A DNA stretch of 64,000 nt from Tubulanus polymorphus (Eukaryota; Nemertea; Palaeonemertea; Tubulaniformes; Tubulanidae), in assembly GCF_964204645.1 (NCBI RefSeq), contig NC_134027.1:14994485-15058484 (forward strand), written 5' to 3'. Both the position numbers and the translations under genes were made by a program. Positions 19,640 through 31,569 of this stretch are shown here, one piece after another (the first letter of the stretch is position 1; the number at the start of each line of letters is the position of its first letter). Under the pieces are notes generated by a model. The model made no database searches, was not told where the DNA came from, and saw nothing but the letters and a program-made list of their open reading frames with translations.

Positions 19640-19935
19640 CTAAAATTGGCACAGGCAAAGTTTGAGCAGATGGCTAATTAGCATATCAAGGTCATCCATC
19701 TGATTTGAGAAAGAGCTATTTTTCCCAGACTTCAGATTTTTCCCATTCTAACGAGGTCCTTTTTCAAAATTCAGCTTTGTAGGGTTTGGAAAACGGATAA
19801 TGCTCTAATGAATGATTTGTATGAATATATGCTCAGTTGCACAGTCAAAGAGCCTTTGCACTGGAAACCATGTCATTTAAATTCGTTCCATTTGTATAGT
19901 AATAGGCTCAGCCTACGGCTGGCCTAAAAATGGAA
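19640..19935 (+). repeat. Dispersed repeat family A, copy
   Basis: Shares GCTAATTAGCATATCAAGG with the family A copies at 28472 and 34404, then GGATAATGCTCTAATGAATG and AGGCTCAGCCTACGGCTGGC at the 3' end. Confidence 0.65.
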
Positions 19936-20228
19936 ATATTTCACTCGTTTCATGGTTATATAGTCGTAGGCCCATAGCGGCTAAGACCAGATTGTCTCGG
20001 AGGCGAAATAAATTAAGTTGAAATTTGAATTTGATTATTAATGATTATTAGAAAGGCACACAAATGCGGTTGAAAGAAAATTGCATGCTAATGAAAATTA
20101 CAGTGGATACTTTGATAACAATGCAATGTAGCTCGAGTAACGATGCAATGTAGTTGTTTACTTTAACTAAGAATTTTGCGGGCTAGACATTTGATGGAAT
20201 AAATCAAAGTCAGATTTCCATCAATATC

Positions 20229-20902
20229 GGACCCAGGAAGAAAGTCACTCTAAATATTTGGATGGATATATGAAAGCTGTGGGTACTGGAGTGTGTAATG
20301 GGTAGTGTAGTGTGATCTGTGTGCATTTGTGGCCAGCACACAGATCGCATTGTTCAAATTGGGGTTTGGTCCAGGACTCGCGAGATTTTCAACAACACGG
20401 AAGTAACGTGTAATAAATGATTACTTGAATTGCATGACTACCTACCACCCCTCATTATTGTTGGAAAACTAAACGTTCGGCACTGACTAAAAATTTGTAA
20501 TAACATTTTAGAAATGGCCAGAATTTTAACTTAGGTTCTATCTCATTTTTATTTTACAATTGCGATTGGTATAATTTTTTTTTAAACGGCCGTTAAGGCT
20601 TCATGTTTCGTCTGCAATTCACTGAAAATAGTTACACAACTATGCACATTTCAGTGTTTTTGGCAGCTGTACACTCAATCGGCACCGTTCGTGACTAGCT
20701 TCACTGCGGAATTATCATTAATTAACATCGCCATATCACATCATCAACTTATATTGAGCCTTAAAACCCTAACAGCCGAAATAATTGAAATACACACACG
20801 ATTTCTATCATTGAAAATTGAGAGAATGGCCGTGTTTGTGTTCTGCTGCTTCGCGTTAATCCCGCGGGGTGGCGCCACCGCGCGGAGTGGGGCCGATACG
20901 TC
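20229..20902 (+). repeat. Dispersed ~670-bp repeat family C, copy 1
   Basis: Nearly collinear with 39787-40457 and 59081-59749, which lie in the opposite orientation. Outer ends are shared exactly (CCAGGAAGAAAG at one side, CCGATACGTC at the other) and are not inverted repeats of each other. A GC-rich palindromic stretch (GGTGGCGCCACC) lies near the right end. No protein is conserved across copies. Confidence 0.8.
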
Positions 20903-21169
20903 AAGCATTGCCATAACTAAACTGGGTTCTTACACTACATTAGATAATTCTATCATATTCAACAACAAAAATAGCGTGTTGTGCCCTAAACATGAAGCCC
21001 ACTAGATGTATTTCAGAAGCATCTTGATGTCATGAGCGTTAGAGATCAATGGAAGAGTTATCATAGTATCACTCTTTTTTGGAACATATTGACATAAGTA
21101 CCCATAGATACAATGAGTAGAGCACATAAATGATCCTTAAATACATCTATGTACTAATAAATCCTAAGC

Positions 21170-21745
21170 GAGAAATCTTGTTTTTCAAGAGAAAAATATA
21201 TTTCAAGGCACAATGTGATAAAAAAGGTTGGTCCAGATGATTTACTGACACTTATAGGGGTCGATGTGACCCAGTGTAACCCCCCTAAATCGGCCACACC
21301 CAATGAATATACCTAGTTTAGAAGAAATCGCACATCATTTGATCCGTGTAGAGCGTTAACAAGAAATTCACAATGTTTACCTTGGCAGCCATAATGGGTG
21401 AGTGAGAAAGTTTATTTTAGATCGGTCATGGACCTACCCCATTACGGATACCAACTTTAAATGAATTTGCACATTGCTTCCGTGTAGATCGTTAATGAGA
21501 AATTCAAGATGTCCACTGTGGCGGCCATAGTGAAAAATTGCTCCTTTGAATTTTTTTTAAAATGGCCACAAATTTGTTGATTTCTCTTAAATGAACGCGA
21601 TGTTCGAAATTCCATTTCCAAAAGATTTTAGCCACATGATCAAGCTACATTTTGCACATAAACATAGTGGATTGCATAACTTTGTGTCAAAGTCACAACC
21701 TCATTTGTAAGCGAAAATTAAATTTTGGACCCATTAACTCGGGCT
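21170..21745 (+). repeat. Related repeat ending in a CGGGCTTCGCCCG hairpin
   Basis: Contains ATGGCCG-type boxes and ends near 21745 in CTCGGGCTTCGCCCGA followed by A/T-rich sequence; 45110-45320 repeats the same 3' part (ACATTTTGCACATAAACATA). Probably another helentron-type fragment. Confidence 0.45.
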
Positions 21746-21976
21746 TCGCCCGAAATAAAAAATGAGTGGTTTCATTCATCTAGGTCAGACCTAAAATACT
21801 CTTACAATGGACATTTTGCATGATATCATCACTGGTGTCTAATAGGTCTGGTTTTACTTGTACGTGGTACATCAATTTATAAACTAGGGGTCCAGGGACA
21901 CCATGCCCACTTGGAAAGTGGTTCCAAATGCTCAACAATCTAACAATTTCAATATTCAATAACAATTTCAATATTC

Positions 21977-23163
21977 AACGCCCCTGGTGACCATATACAA
22001 AAACCAATGACCTTGAAACTCACCACAATCATAGAACCTATCAGCAGCTATGATTCGGTAATTGATTGTGATAACAAATTATGCCTCGTTACCAATTTAA
22101 TATGGAAATACTAAGTTATTCTACTATTCAACGCCCCCTGGTGACCATATTCAAAACCCAATGACCTCGAAACTCACCATAATCATAGAACATGTCATGA
22201 ACTATAACTTTGTAATTGATCATGGTAACAAAATATGCCTAGGTACCAATATAATAAGGAAATTCTAAGTTATTCAAATATTCAACGCCCCCTGGTGACC
22301 ATATAGAATAACAAATGGCCTTAAAACTTGCCACAATCATAGATGATGTCATGAGCTACAACTGTGCAATCGATTGTGGTTACAAAATATGCATTGATAC
22401 GAATATAACATAGAAATACTAAGATATTGTATTATTCAATGCCCCCTGGTGGCCATATACAAAAACCAATGACCTTGAAACTCACCACAATCATAGAACA
22501 CGTTATGAGCTACAAGTTTCTAATTGATTGTGGTAACAAAATACACTTAGGTATCAATATAATGTGGAAATACTTTTTCCCACCTACGAATGAGTACTGA
22601 TGATACCAAGATGGCCGCCAATTGCATCATAATTGGCTGATCAAATATACCTGCCTCAGGTATAAAACATCCCTTTTCAAAGAATACCCATCATAAATTG
22701 CAATGAGAAATGGAAAACCAGTAGGGAGCTACAGGACTCGGAATTCGGGCCAAAATTGACATTTTTAAAATAGTGAAGGATGGTCATCTTGAGTCCGATC
22801 GACCCAATGTTATGCTGATGGGCCCTGGAGGGGATTCACATACATCCGAAATATCAAGGTAATTGATCAAAGCGTCTTCAAAATTTCCCTCAAAAAGTTC
22901 AAAAATGTGTAAAAAGTGTGGATTTTGGCGAACAACAATGGCTGCCAGTCGGCCATCTTGATTCTGAGAGGGCCAGTTTTTGGGCTGAAGATGTGTCTAG
23001 GATAGATACATGTGTAACCCATATATCAAGACATTACATTGAAGCGTCTTCACAACTTCCCAAAATAACTGGATTCCGTCTACGAACGGGCACAGACAAA
23101 CGGACGGACGACAGACGAAAAGTGAACGCAATAGCCCGCTGGGACTAAAGTCCCAAGTGGGCT
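21977..23163 (+). mobile_element. Helentron-associated-like element with tandem core, copy 1
   Basis: Four monomers of about 153 bp start near 21977, 22131, 22284 and 22438, each with a CGCCCC(C)TGGTGACC-type box. A unique right part follows, with ACGG-repeat sequence (23090-23115) and a terminal hairpin at 23133-23163 (GCCCGCTGGGACT, loop, AGTCCCAAGTGGGC) followed by TGG. Tandem core, ACGG microsatellite and terminal palindrome match the plan of HINE elements such as DINE-1 and oyster pearl elements. Copies recur at 27377 and 44480. Confidence 0.65.
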
Positions 23164-23169
23164 GGAAAT

Positions 23170-24285
23170 ATCCCAAGTAACTTCTTAATTGTGTGGCATT
23201 TACTTATGGCTTTTTACGCGGGATTTGTATAATAAATACCATCACATCGATTGTTGAATGACATGTTCATTAAAATCATAACAAAAACTGATGTCATTAG
23301 TACAATTTTCTGTTTTGATAATTTTCGCTATTTGGATAGTTCTGTAGATTATATGCTATACCGATGGTAATTGACTAGCTATTTGTATCACTGATCGGAT
23401 TGTGAAAATATAGCTTTCATAAAACCAGAACGAAAAAGGAATAAACTGCACTATGTGACTGGATAATGAGCTTAACCATGGAATCAGTAACATTTTTTTA
23501 CAGTCCATGGCTGAAATGATGCTATTAAATAAATCAATGAGAAATACCACCGCCAATTATTACAACGAAAATATAGGAATGAATTCCGAACAAAATCAAA
23601 TCAGCTTGTTCTTGGTCTTATGTAATCTTTTATAAAGTGGATATTTCTAGTAATTCACGCAATTAGGAAAAACTCAATCCTGTAATGCATTTTTCTTTCG
23701 GTTTTAAGTGATTTACAACTTTTACCAAATATGGACCTCATGGTTTGACATTCAAACCATTAAGCATTATGGTATCAACCAAAATTAATTACAATCGGCT
23801 TTTCGTAGAATCCTCATGAAGGTCACAATTTTAGTAATTTGACCTTGGGAGGTTTAAACCTCCCGAAACCAATTTGCAAAATATCGGTCCTCTTTGTCGG
23901 CGACAAGTAGACTATTTAATTGTTATTCATTCAGAAATAAAGATGATGTAATGACTAGTCAGTTTCTATTGTGCACCTGCTGTGATTTGGGCACGAGTAC
24001 CACGATTGAAAGTCGAGATCACAGGCGGATATTGAGCTCTATGGCCTACACATAACATCATAAACTGGTCCGCAAATAAAGTGTTTCGTGGTCTAGATGA
24101 CACATTTGTATTAATTCATGCCGTCAATAAATAATTTTTCAGGTCTTAAGGACCAAAAATTTGTAATATTTTTGATACAAACTGAGAAAGTATCAAAACA
24201 TTTGGGAATGCGTTTTTGAACATACCGACTTGGTTTGTAACAACATATTCATTTTAGTAACTTTTATGTGTCATTTTGTTTAATA
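23170..24285. other. ELMO intron 4, nothing recognised
   Basis: Noncoding; no gene or named element identified. Confidence 0.4.
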
Positions 24286-24640
24286 GCAAGCCAGTATTCA
24301 ATTATTTCTACTATTCATTGATCATGACTATTTATCATTTATTCATTGAGATCATTATTTACTATCACTACTATACATGATTGTTATTATTTATTATCAT
24401 AATTATCTAATCGACAATAATCAAATACATATATCATTACTGTTCAATTATAAGGCAATATTATTGTATTACGACTTACGTTATTATCATTCATTACAAG
24501 ATACAACTTGTACATTGTATCTTGTATATCTATCTATTTATTATCAGTATTATTAATTATTGTTGTCATCTATTCATAACTACCTCATTATTCATCCATC
24601 ATAATCAGTCATTCATTACTAATCATTATACTTGGACGTT
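24286..24640 (+). repeat. Degenerate ATTCATTA-type low-complexity tract
   Basis: About 350 bp made largely of permutations of ATTCATTATT, CATTTATT and TATCATTA, consistent with an old, diverged microsatellite. Confidence 0.7.
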
Positions 24641-24980
24641 ACTCATCCATTGGCACAGTGTTCAACTACTAGGCTGACCATTCCACATATTAATTGCATG
24701 AAAAATTACAAAACATTGTATCATTCATTATCTGTAGGAAAAATTAAGCTAATCTTATAAACTGACAGCTTCACCGTTAATCCATCAGCTTCACTGACCT
24801 TGGGTCAATGGATAAAGAAAACATTCCATCCACAACTGAGACTGATGAAATGTGAGTTCTTGAAATCTGTTGGCTTAGGCCTATACTAACTGTTCCAAAC
24901 TGGATTGCCTCAAAAATGTATCATTAGATTCTGTTCTCAGTTCATTACAAGACAAACATAGCATATATAAAGATAATTAC

Positions 24981-25016
24981 CCTATCTGTTGGCTCAAGAA
25001 TGATAAATCCTTCAGC
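24981..25016 (-). CDS. ELMO: Probable ELMO exon 4 (36-base micro-exon)
   Basis: On the minus strand a GTAATT donor follows ...CCAACAGATAGG, and an AG precedes GCTGAAGG. The 36 bases read AEGFIILEPTDR in phase 0 on both sides, which fits exons 3 and 5. This covers the short segment between the YIT-E-rich end of the RhoG-binding domain and the LYERI start of exon 5 (human IKNGTILRLTTSP region). The acceptor is not certain: two upstream AGs (exons starting at 25027 or 25038) give a longer peptide with better length match to human ELMO but break phase with exon 3 or meet a stop. RNA evidence would decide. Confidence 0.5.
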
Positions 25017-25723
25017 CTCTTCCATTGCTCAAAGCATGCTAAAAGAGGATATCAATAACCAAACACTAAGTTCACTTCATGATTAACCAGGAAATTATAT
25101 TCATACTTCATATGCTGTGTAATCAGGAAGTTTACAGATAAAAGGTCACAGTACAATTATCTGATAGTGCATTTACAAATGATTCAAAATATATAAAATG
25201 TCAGATATTCTGAAGGTTACATACAACAATATACATTTTTGTTATGGGCTTGTATCAATTATATTTCAGGATTGGCAATTAAGATGATGTATGCTAACTT
25301 GAAGGGGTCAAGGGATAAGTTCTTAACTTCTGGTTAAGAACTTATCCACCAGTTAGTCAACCACTAGTTTAATTCAGTTTCTCAAATCAGTTCCTCAGTC
25401 AGGGTTTGCTAACCAGTGGTTGTAGCTCCTTAACCAGTGGTTAAATCCACTGTATAGCCTCGTTTTTATTGAATCCAGCCTCACTTTGAAATTGATCACA
25501 CATATCATTAAAATGGGGTGATTAAAATTAATAATGACATGAAATTCAAAGAAAAGATAAAACCAATTTCACAGAAAAAAAAATGTCTACGCTATTAATA
25601 CTTGATTGAAAAGTAATATAGCGTGACTTCAATCTGTGGCTCTTTTAAAGTCTTGAGAAGTTCAGCTATAAAGTTTATCCAATCTCTTTCAAAACCAAAC
25701 CTTTTCTCAAACATTCATGCGAA

Positions 25724-26100
25724 TTAGTTGTCGAATAAACACTATAATCCGTGTAAACTGTAGAAAAATGAAGAAATCCCACACTTCGAATTTAAAATTA
25801 TACGATCAAATTTATCATTATAAAAGCACGTTTCGGCTGTTGACTTACAGCCATCATCAGGTGGAATGACCAGAAAAACAAGTAACAAAGCATATAAACT
25901 CACAGGATCTAAAATAGAAGCAGTGTGCCACAACAAAAGTAAACAGATCAAGCAATAGAAACCCTAGAAACCACAGCAATTCTAAACAGTTCAGAGTAAA
26001 AGCAAATTATGTAACTAAGTGAAGTGGACTGAAGAGGATGGCGATAACAGAGTGACACATAGTGACATTAACCCAAATCTAATAAAGAGTTGATGTGTAT
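25724..26100 (-). mobile_element. Penelope-like element, inverted 3' segment (pseudo-LTR)
   Basis: On the minus strand this is the 3' region of a Penelope-like element. A 63-bp stretch (26036-26098) is the exact reverse complement of 27083-27145, the 3' end of the adjacent plus-strand copy, so the two segments face each other. The left boundary (TTAGTTGTCGAATAAAC at 25724) is shared with the copy at 43625. Inverted partial copies at the 5' side are a known habit of Penelope-like elements. Confidence 0.8.
25831..25860 (-). ncRNA. Hammerhead ribozyme core in a Penelope-like pseudo-LTR
   Basis: The minus strand reads CTGATGA, then a 6-bp stem GGCTGT/ACAGCC closing a short loop, then GAAA: the conserved catalytic core and stem II of hammerhead ribozymes. 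Penelope-like elements are known to carry hammerheads in their pseudo-LTRs. I could not define stems I and III or the cleavage site with confidence. The related copy at 43735-43764 has a weaker stem II. Confidence 0.65.
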
Positions 26101-27190
26101 GGATAATAATTGGTTATATGGAGAAAAATCCAGGATTATGTAAGAATGGGAATCCACTTTCCACTGTTCTAGCTGGTTTATTTTTGGAACATGTCGAAAG
26201 TGAAATTCTTCCTCTTTACACCGAAAGTAGACCCAAAATATGGCGACGTTACGTTGATGATATTCTTTGTTTAGTTTCCCCCGATTTTAATGTGAATGGG
26301 TTCTTACATTATTTGAACTCTTTATATCCTACTTTGAATTTCACTTTTGATTGGGAAGAAAATAACTGCATCCAGTTTCTCGATGTACTCATTCATAATT
26401 TCAAAATGAATTTGAAATTCTCTGTATATAGAAAACCGACTAATACTGATTATTTCTTCGAGCCCTACGTATTTGTGATCAAATGTTTTTAGATAAAGAA
26501 ATCAAACATATGGGCCTAAGAACTGCTCTCAAGAAACTAGCCTATCCAGACAAAATTCTGAACAAAGCTTATTTCAAAGCCCGAATCTCTCACTTTGGAG
26601 GTAATGACCTGACCACAAAACGCAGAGCTCAAAAGAATATCATAATCCCGTATTAACCTACTTTGGAACGCTTTAAATCCACATTAAGCACCATCGACAC
26701 TAGATTAGTCTTTCAGTATAATAACAAACTCACTAATGTTCTAACCAAAAATTAACAGTGAGCTAATTGAGTCCGGGGTCTATAAGATACCATGTAAAGA
26801 CTGTAATATGATGTACATCAGCGAAACGGGACGTAATCTTAGTCAGTGTATTAAAGAACACAAAATAGATATCCGCAACCAAAAGCCTGAGAGTGGAATA
26901 GCAAATCATGTCTTTACCACCAATCACCAATTTGACTTTCAGAATTCGAAACTTATTTATCCTTGTAAAGATATTCATAAGAGACACATAGTGGAATCAG
27001 CCCTAATATGTAAACTTTCGAAATCCAATTTATCTACTAATTTAAATACTGTTTTTTCTCCACATAACCAATTATTATCCAGACACATCAACTCTTTATT
27101 AGATTTGGGTTAATGTCACTATGTGTCACTCTGTTATCGCCATCCCCATGTTTGATCGTATAATCTTAAATTCAAAGTGTGGGATTTCTT
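26101..27190 (+). pseudogene. Penelope-like reverse transcriptase and GIY-YIG endonuclease, broken
   Basis: From about 26105 a frame reads NGNPLSTVLAGLFLEHVESE and RRYVDDILCLVS, which are reverse transcriptase motifs including the YVDD active site (near 26247-26264), then FLDVLIH and YRKPTNTDY, typical of Penelope-like enzymes. Frame is lost near 26490 and resumed downstream. A C-terminal GIY-YIG-type nuclease follows (GVYKIPCKDC near 26773, then MMYISETGRNL with Ser where Gly is usual, then IKEHKIDIRNQ). The N-terminal part of the ORF is missing. The 3' end near 27146 has lost about 280 bp compared with the inverted copy, including the hammerhead. Confidence 0.85.
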
Positions 27191-27376
27191 CATTAATGCG
27201 AATATTGATTTAGATGCTCGAATCGCTGTTGTTCAACTCTGTTGTAGCCAAATGCAGGCAATAAATAGAGGACCAATGGTCCAATGGCTCAGCAAACTGT
27301 GTGAAGTAAAAATCTGTCACGCTGTTGGCCTATCGGTATGCAAAAATTGTTCTTAATTAAACAAGAAAAGAATCTA

Positions 27377-28350
27377 TCAACAAGAGCCCTAAGGGGCACA
27401 ATGGCCAGCCTGTCAGATTTGCTTTTTATAAATGATGTAATCTGTGGGTTATATTTATCAATATACACTCCCTGCTCAATGTCATTTACATAGTACAATT
27501 GTGTGTTAACACAGACAGCAGGAGCGAATGTAATATAGAAATACTAAGTTATTGTATTGTTCAACGCCCCTGGCGGCCATATACAAAAACCAATGAGCTT
27601 GAAACTCACCAAGATCATAGACCATGTCATGAGCTACAACTTTCCAATTGATTGTGGTAGCAAAATATGCATAGGTACAAATGTAATATAGAAATACTAA
27701 GTTATTGTATTGTTCAACGCCCCCTGGTGGCCATAAACAAAAACCAATGAGCTTGAAACTCACCTCAATCAGAGAACATGTCATGAACTACAACTTTCCA
27801 ATTAATTATGGTAGCAAAATATGCTTAAGTATCAAAATGATGTGGCAAAACTTTTTTTCCACCTACGAATGAGTACTGATGACCCCAAGATGGCCGCCAA
27901 TTGCGTCATAATTGCCTGGTCAAAAATACCCTCTCGGATATAAAAGATCCCTTTCCAAAGAATACCCATTACAAATTGCAATGAAAAATGGCACACCATT
28001 AGAAAGCGACAGGACTCAGAATTCAGGCCAAAATTAACATTTTTGGGAACAAAAAAGGTCACAGGACGGCCATCTTGAGTCCGATCGACCCAATTTTTCT
28101 CATGCTGATGGGCCCTTGGGGGATACAAATATATACGAATGATCAAGGTTATTGATAAAAGTGTCTTCAAAATTTCCCTCGAAAACTTCTAAAATGTGTA
28201 AAAAGTGCTGATTTTGGCGAACAACAATGGCTGCCAGTCGGCCATCTTGAATCTGACAGGGCCAGTTTTTGGCCTGAAGATGTGTCTAGGGTAGATACAC
28301 GTATAACCAAATATCAAGACATTACCTTGAAGCGTCTTCAAAACTTTGGA
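27377..28350 (+). mobile_element. Helentron-associated-like element, copy 2 (right end truncated)
   Basis: A left flank beginning ACAAGAGCCCTAAGGGGCAC (repeat D) runs directly into two tandem monomers with CCCCTGG(C/T)GGCCATA boxes (27564 and 27717), then the same unique right part as 21977-23163, ending before the terminal hairpin near 28350. It links repeat D to the tandem-core family. Confidence 0.65.
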
Positions 28351-28471
28351 ACTCTCACGAACTATCTAGATGGTTATCTCTCGACTCAATAGCTTCAAGA
28401 CCCATCTCAAAACAACTTTGTTCCATGCAGCATACCATTAACTCTCGGAAAGCGAATTGGATTTAACATTT

Positions 28472-28750
28472 TTTTGGCAGAATAAAATTTGATTGAATTT
28501 GCAATTCGAGCACATGGCTAATTAGCATATCAAGTTCATACACTCGATTTGGGAAAAGCAATTTTTTGCGAACCTTGCGCAATTGTCAAGGATGAATTTT
28601 CTGTAGAGCAAATAAAAATTCCTCCCAAACACCAAATCAACTAAAGATTTCATAGAAATCGATCTTGAAATACGATTTTAAATCTTAAAATAAAACCCGG
28701 AAGTAAAACAATAGATGATACCGCGGGTTCACGTGAACACCTGATTTCTC
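28472..28750 (+). repeat. Family A, 5' part
   Basis: Matches 34404-34533 joined to 38664-38800. The uninterrupted TTTTCTGTAGAGCAAATAAA here is the empty site of the LTR insertion at 34534-38663. Confidence 0.7.
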
Positions 28751-29760
28751 ATCTTCACCCGTCAAGGGATTCGAACCCACTGCGCTAAAGCTGTTCGCCG
28801 AACCCCTTGACCTCACGAGTCGTTGGAGTCGTTAATAGCCGACCGAAATCCGGTCGTACCAATCACAGCGCTCGTAACAAACGACAGTAGTCTTCTGTTG
28901 GTTTTCCCGTTAAATGGACCAATCAGCGAAGGTTTTGCCGAACAAGGAAGTATTTCGCAAATCGATATATGACGTCATGCGCAACACCGCCAGTAATGAA
29001 ATCGCGCTTCGTGAGGCCAGGGGGCTGGTGGAAGCGAGTTCGGGAGTGATACCGGACCCCTGGCAAGCGAGGATGCTGATTTCTGTAAACGAAATGTTGG
29101 TTGTGACAAAATTGTTGAGACGGTTTTAGGTGGTAATTAGTACGGAAACGTAACGACCATGGTCGACTTATTCGATGAAATCAGGCCTATGTGATATCCA
29201 AATTTTGACTTTTTTATTCTCCAGACCTCCCTGATATAGAAATAAAAAATTTTGGTGGTACGAATAGTGCAATTACAGCGCCGATGGCGACAGAGCCGTG
29301 TCAGAGATCGGCGGAGTGAAAATTGCGGAGGTGGACGAACACGAAGAAGTAGGCTATTGAGCTACTTGAATTGCGAAAACTCCTGGCGCGGCCCCGACGC
29401 TTTTCGTTGATTAAGTAATACAAATATCAAGCAATGGGTTTTCACAATCTACCGCTGGTATTTACCGGATTTCAATATCACTCCAAAATTCAAAGAAACC
29501 TCGAAATATCGAACCGCAACACTTTCGGTAGATATCCGCAGCTGCCCAACCGGGAAACTTATTTGTTGATAGCATCGATAGGATCAATCATCTTCTCCCG
29601 TCAAGGGATTCGAACCCACTAAGCTAAAGCCGTGCCAGAATCGGGTCGGGCCAATCACAGCGCTTGTAACAAACCACATTAGGCTTCTGTGGAATTTCCC
29701 AGTAAATGGGCCAATCAGCGAACAAGTAAGCGAAAGCGGAAGTATTGAAGTAATGAAATC
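28751..29760 (-). repeat. Two related repeats with tRNA-promoter-like boxes
   Basis: Minus-strand sequences at about 28757-28800 and 29598-29640 both read GCTTTAGC(G/T)(C/T)AGTGGGTTCGAATCCC, an A-box-like and a B-box-like element fused without spacing. Flanks also match (CCAATCACAGCGCT, AATGG(A/G)CCAATCAGCGAA). No tRNA fold is possible; a degenerate tRNA-derived SINE is one reading. The 700 bp between the two copies show no gene. Confidence 0.4.
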
Positions 29761-29764
29761 ACGA

Positions 29765-30072
29765 TAATTCACGTGAACAGCTGCTGATATTTTTAGATAA
29801 ACCAATCACAGGGAAGACACAACTTCCTGATTGGCTGATAAAAATTGAAATTTTCCCGATTTTATTTTCGTGAAAAATGCAGAAAACATTTTTATGAAAG
29901 CCTATTTCAAAATTCTGCTCGCTACGATTCCGAGAATGGATTACGCTTAAATACGTGATTTGTTCGAATATGCCCTCACTTGGCAAGCAAAAGAGCCTTT
30001 TGTGTGGAAACCATGTCATTTAAATTCGCTCCATTTGTATAGTAATAGGCTCAGCCTACGGCTGGCCTAAAA
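29765..30072 (+). repeat. Dispersed repeat family A, 3' part
   Basis: Begins TCACGTGAACA and ends AGGCTCAGCCTACGGCTGGC, as in other copies; internal match is partial. Confidence 0.65.
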
Positions 30073-30479
30073 ATGGACTCGGTTTTGTTCAGTGTGAACT
30101 TTTAATGAAACTGAGTTTTAACAACAATGAAATCTTCGAATGATTGATTATGGGCATTTTAGCCTCGACTAATGTTTGTAATCTTAATACCTCCGAGAAT
30201 GACATAAAACAACTAAAACTAAGAGAAAGTATGAGTGACTGGTTAAAATACGGTACCCGGTAAAAACTTACTGAGAGCCTGGTCTCATCAGAGGTTTTTC
30301 ATCAATCATACGGACAATAATACATGTAAAACCAATCAGGACAGAAGCTCCACATTCTCAAACTTAAGGGCAGTGCCGGTTGCTGACAAAAATTCCCCAT
30401 GTTTAAACAAGCAGCCTATCGGCTGATACGACTCCGCTGTTTTATGATAAGATTTTACAAGGACCACCTACACAGCACT

Positions 30480-31560
30480 CTCAAGAGTTTAAATCCAGAA
30501 AACGGCTTTTTACAAGTGTGACCTGTATAGCGCCCCAAGACATCAGATTGGCAATATGGCTCAGCAAAATTTAGCCCATGGCCAAAAATATTGACATACT
30601 AAATTTCGTCAAGATAGGATAATAATTGTAGGACAAGTAGCGATTTAAAGATTTTACTAGCAACACCCATACAGAGCCCCCTAGAGAGTAAATTTAGAAA
30701 ACCGCTCTATAAGTTTATAGCCCTTGGCCCATAGTATCGACATACCAAGTTTCGTCAACGTCGGACTATAATTGTAGGACGAATAACGATTTAAAGATTT
30801 TACAAGTGTGACCTGTACAGCGCCCCCAAAGGTCAAATTGGGAAAACGGCTCTATAACATTTTGTCCCTTGGCTGGTAGTATCTATAAACCAAGTTTCGT
30901 CAAGATCGGATTATAATTGTAGGACAAGTAGCGATTTTAAGATTTTACAAGCGCCCCCTAGAGATCAAATTGGGAAAAACAGCTCTACAACTTTTTAGCC
31001 CTTGGCTTGTAGTATCTACATACCAAGTTTCATCAACATTGGACAATAATTGTAGGACAAGTAGCAATTTAAAGATTTTACAAACGCCACCCGTACAGCC
31101 CCCCCTGGAAATCAAATTGGGAAAACGGCTCTATGACTTTTTAGCCCCTGGCTTGTAGTATCTACATACCAAGTTTCATAAACAACGGACAGTAATTGTA
31201 GAACAAGTAGCAGTTTAAAGATTTTACAAGCGCCACCCGTACAGCGCCTCCTAGCGATCAAATTGGGAAAACGGCTCGATAACTTTTAAGCCCTTGGCCC
31301 GTAATATCTACATACCAAGTTTGTCAACATCTGACAATAATTGTAGGACAAGTATCTATTTAAAGATTTTACAAGCACCACCCGTACAACGCCCCCTAGA
31401 TATCAAATTGGGAAAACGGCTCTATATTTTTTAGCCCTTGGCCCAAATTAGCTTCATACCAAGTTTGGTCAAGATTAGAAAAGAACTGTAGCACTAGTAG
31501 CAAATTGAAGCAAAAGTTGATGGACGGACGGATGGAAAGACGACGACAGATAATCACTCT
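30480..31560 (+). repeat. Satellite core of ~144-bp monomers ending in GGACGGACGG
   Basis: AAGATTTTAC(A/T)AG recurs near 30652, 30796, 30940, 31074, 31218 and 31364; each monomer also has GCGCCCCCTAGAGATCAAAT-like and ACCAAGTTTCGTCAA blocks. It closes with GATGGACGGACGGATGG. The plan is that of the helentron-like elements, with a different monomer. Confidence 0.75.
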
Positions 31561-31569
31561 AACCCTAAA

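Noticed and set aside
22918-23148. Coding gene with a DKRTDDRR tail
   Set aside because: The frame translates the ACGG microsatellite and right part of a repeated element also present at 28200 and 46060.
28757-28830. A minus-strand tRNA gene with GGGTTCGAATCCC
   Set aside because: A-box and B-box are directly adjacent, leaving no room for D, anticodon and variable arms.
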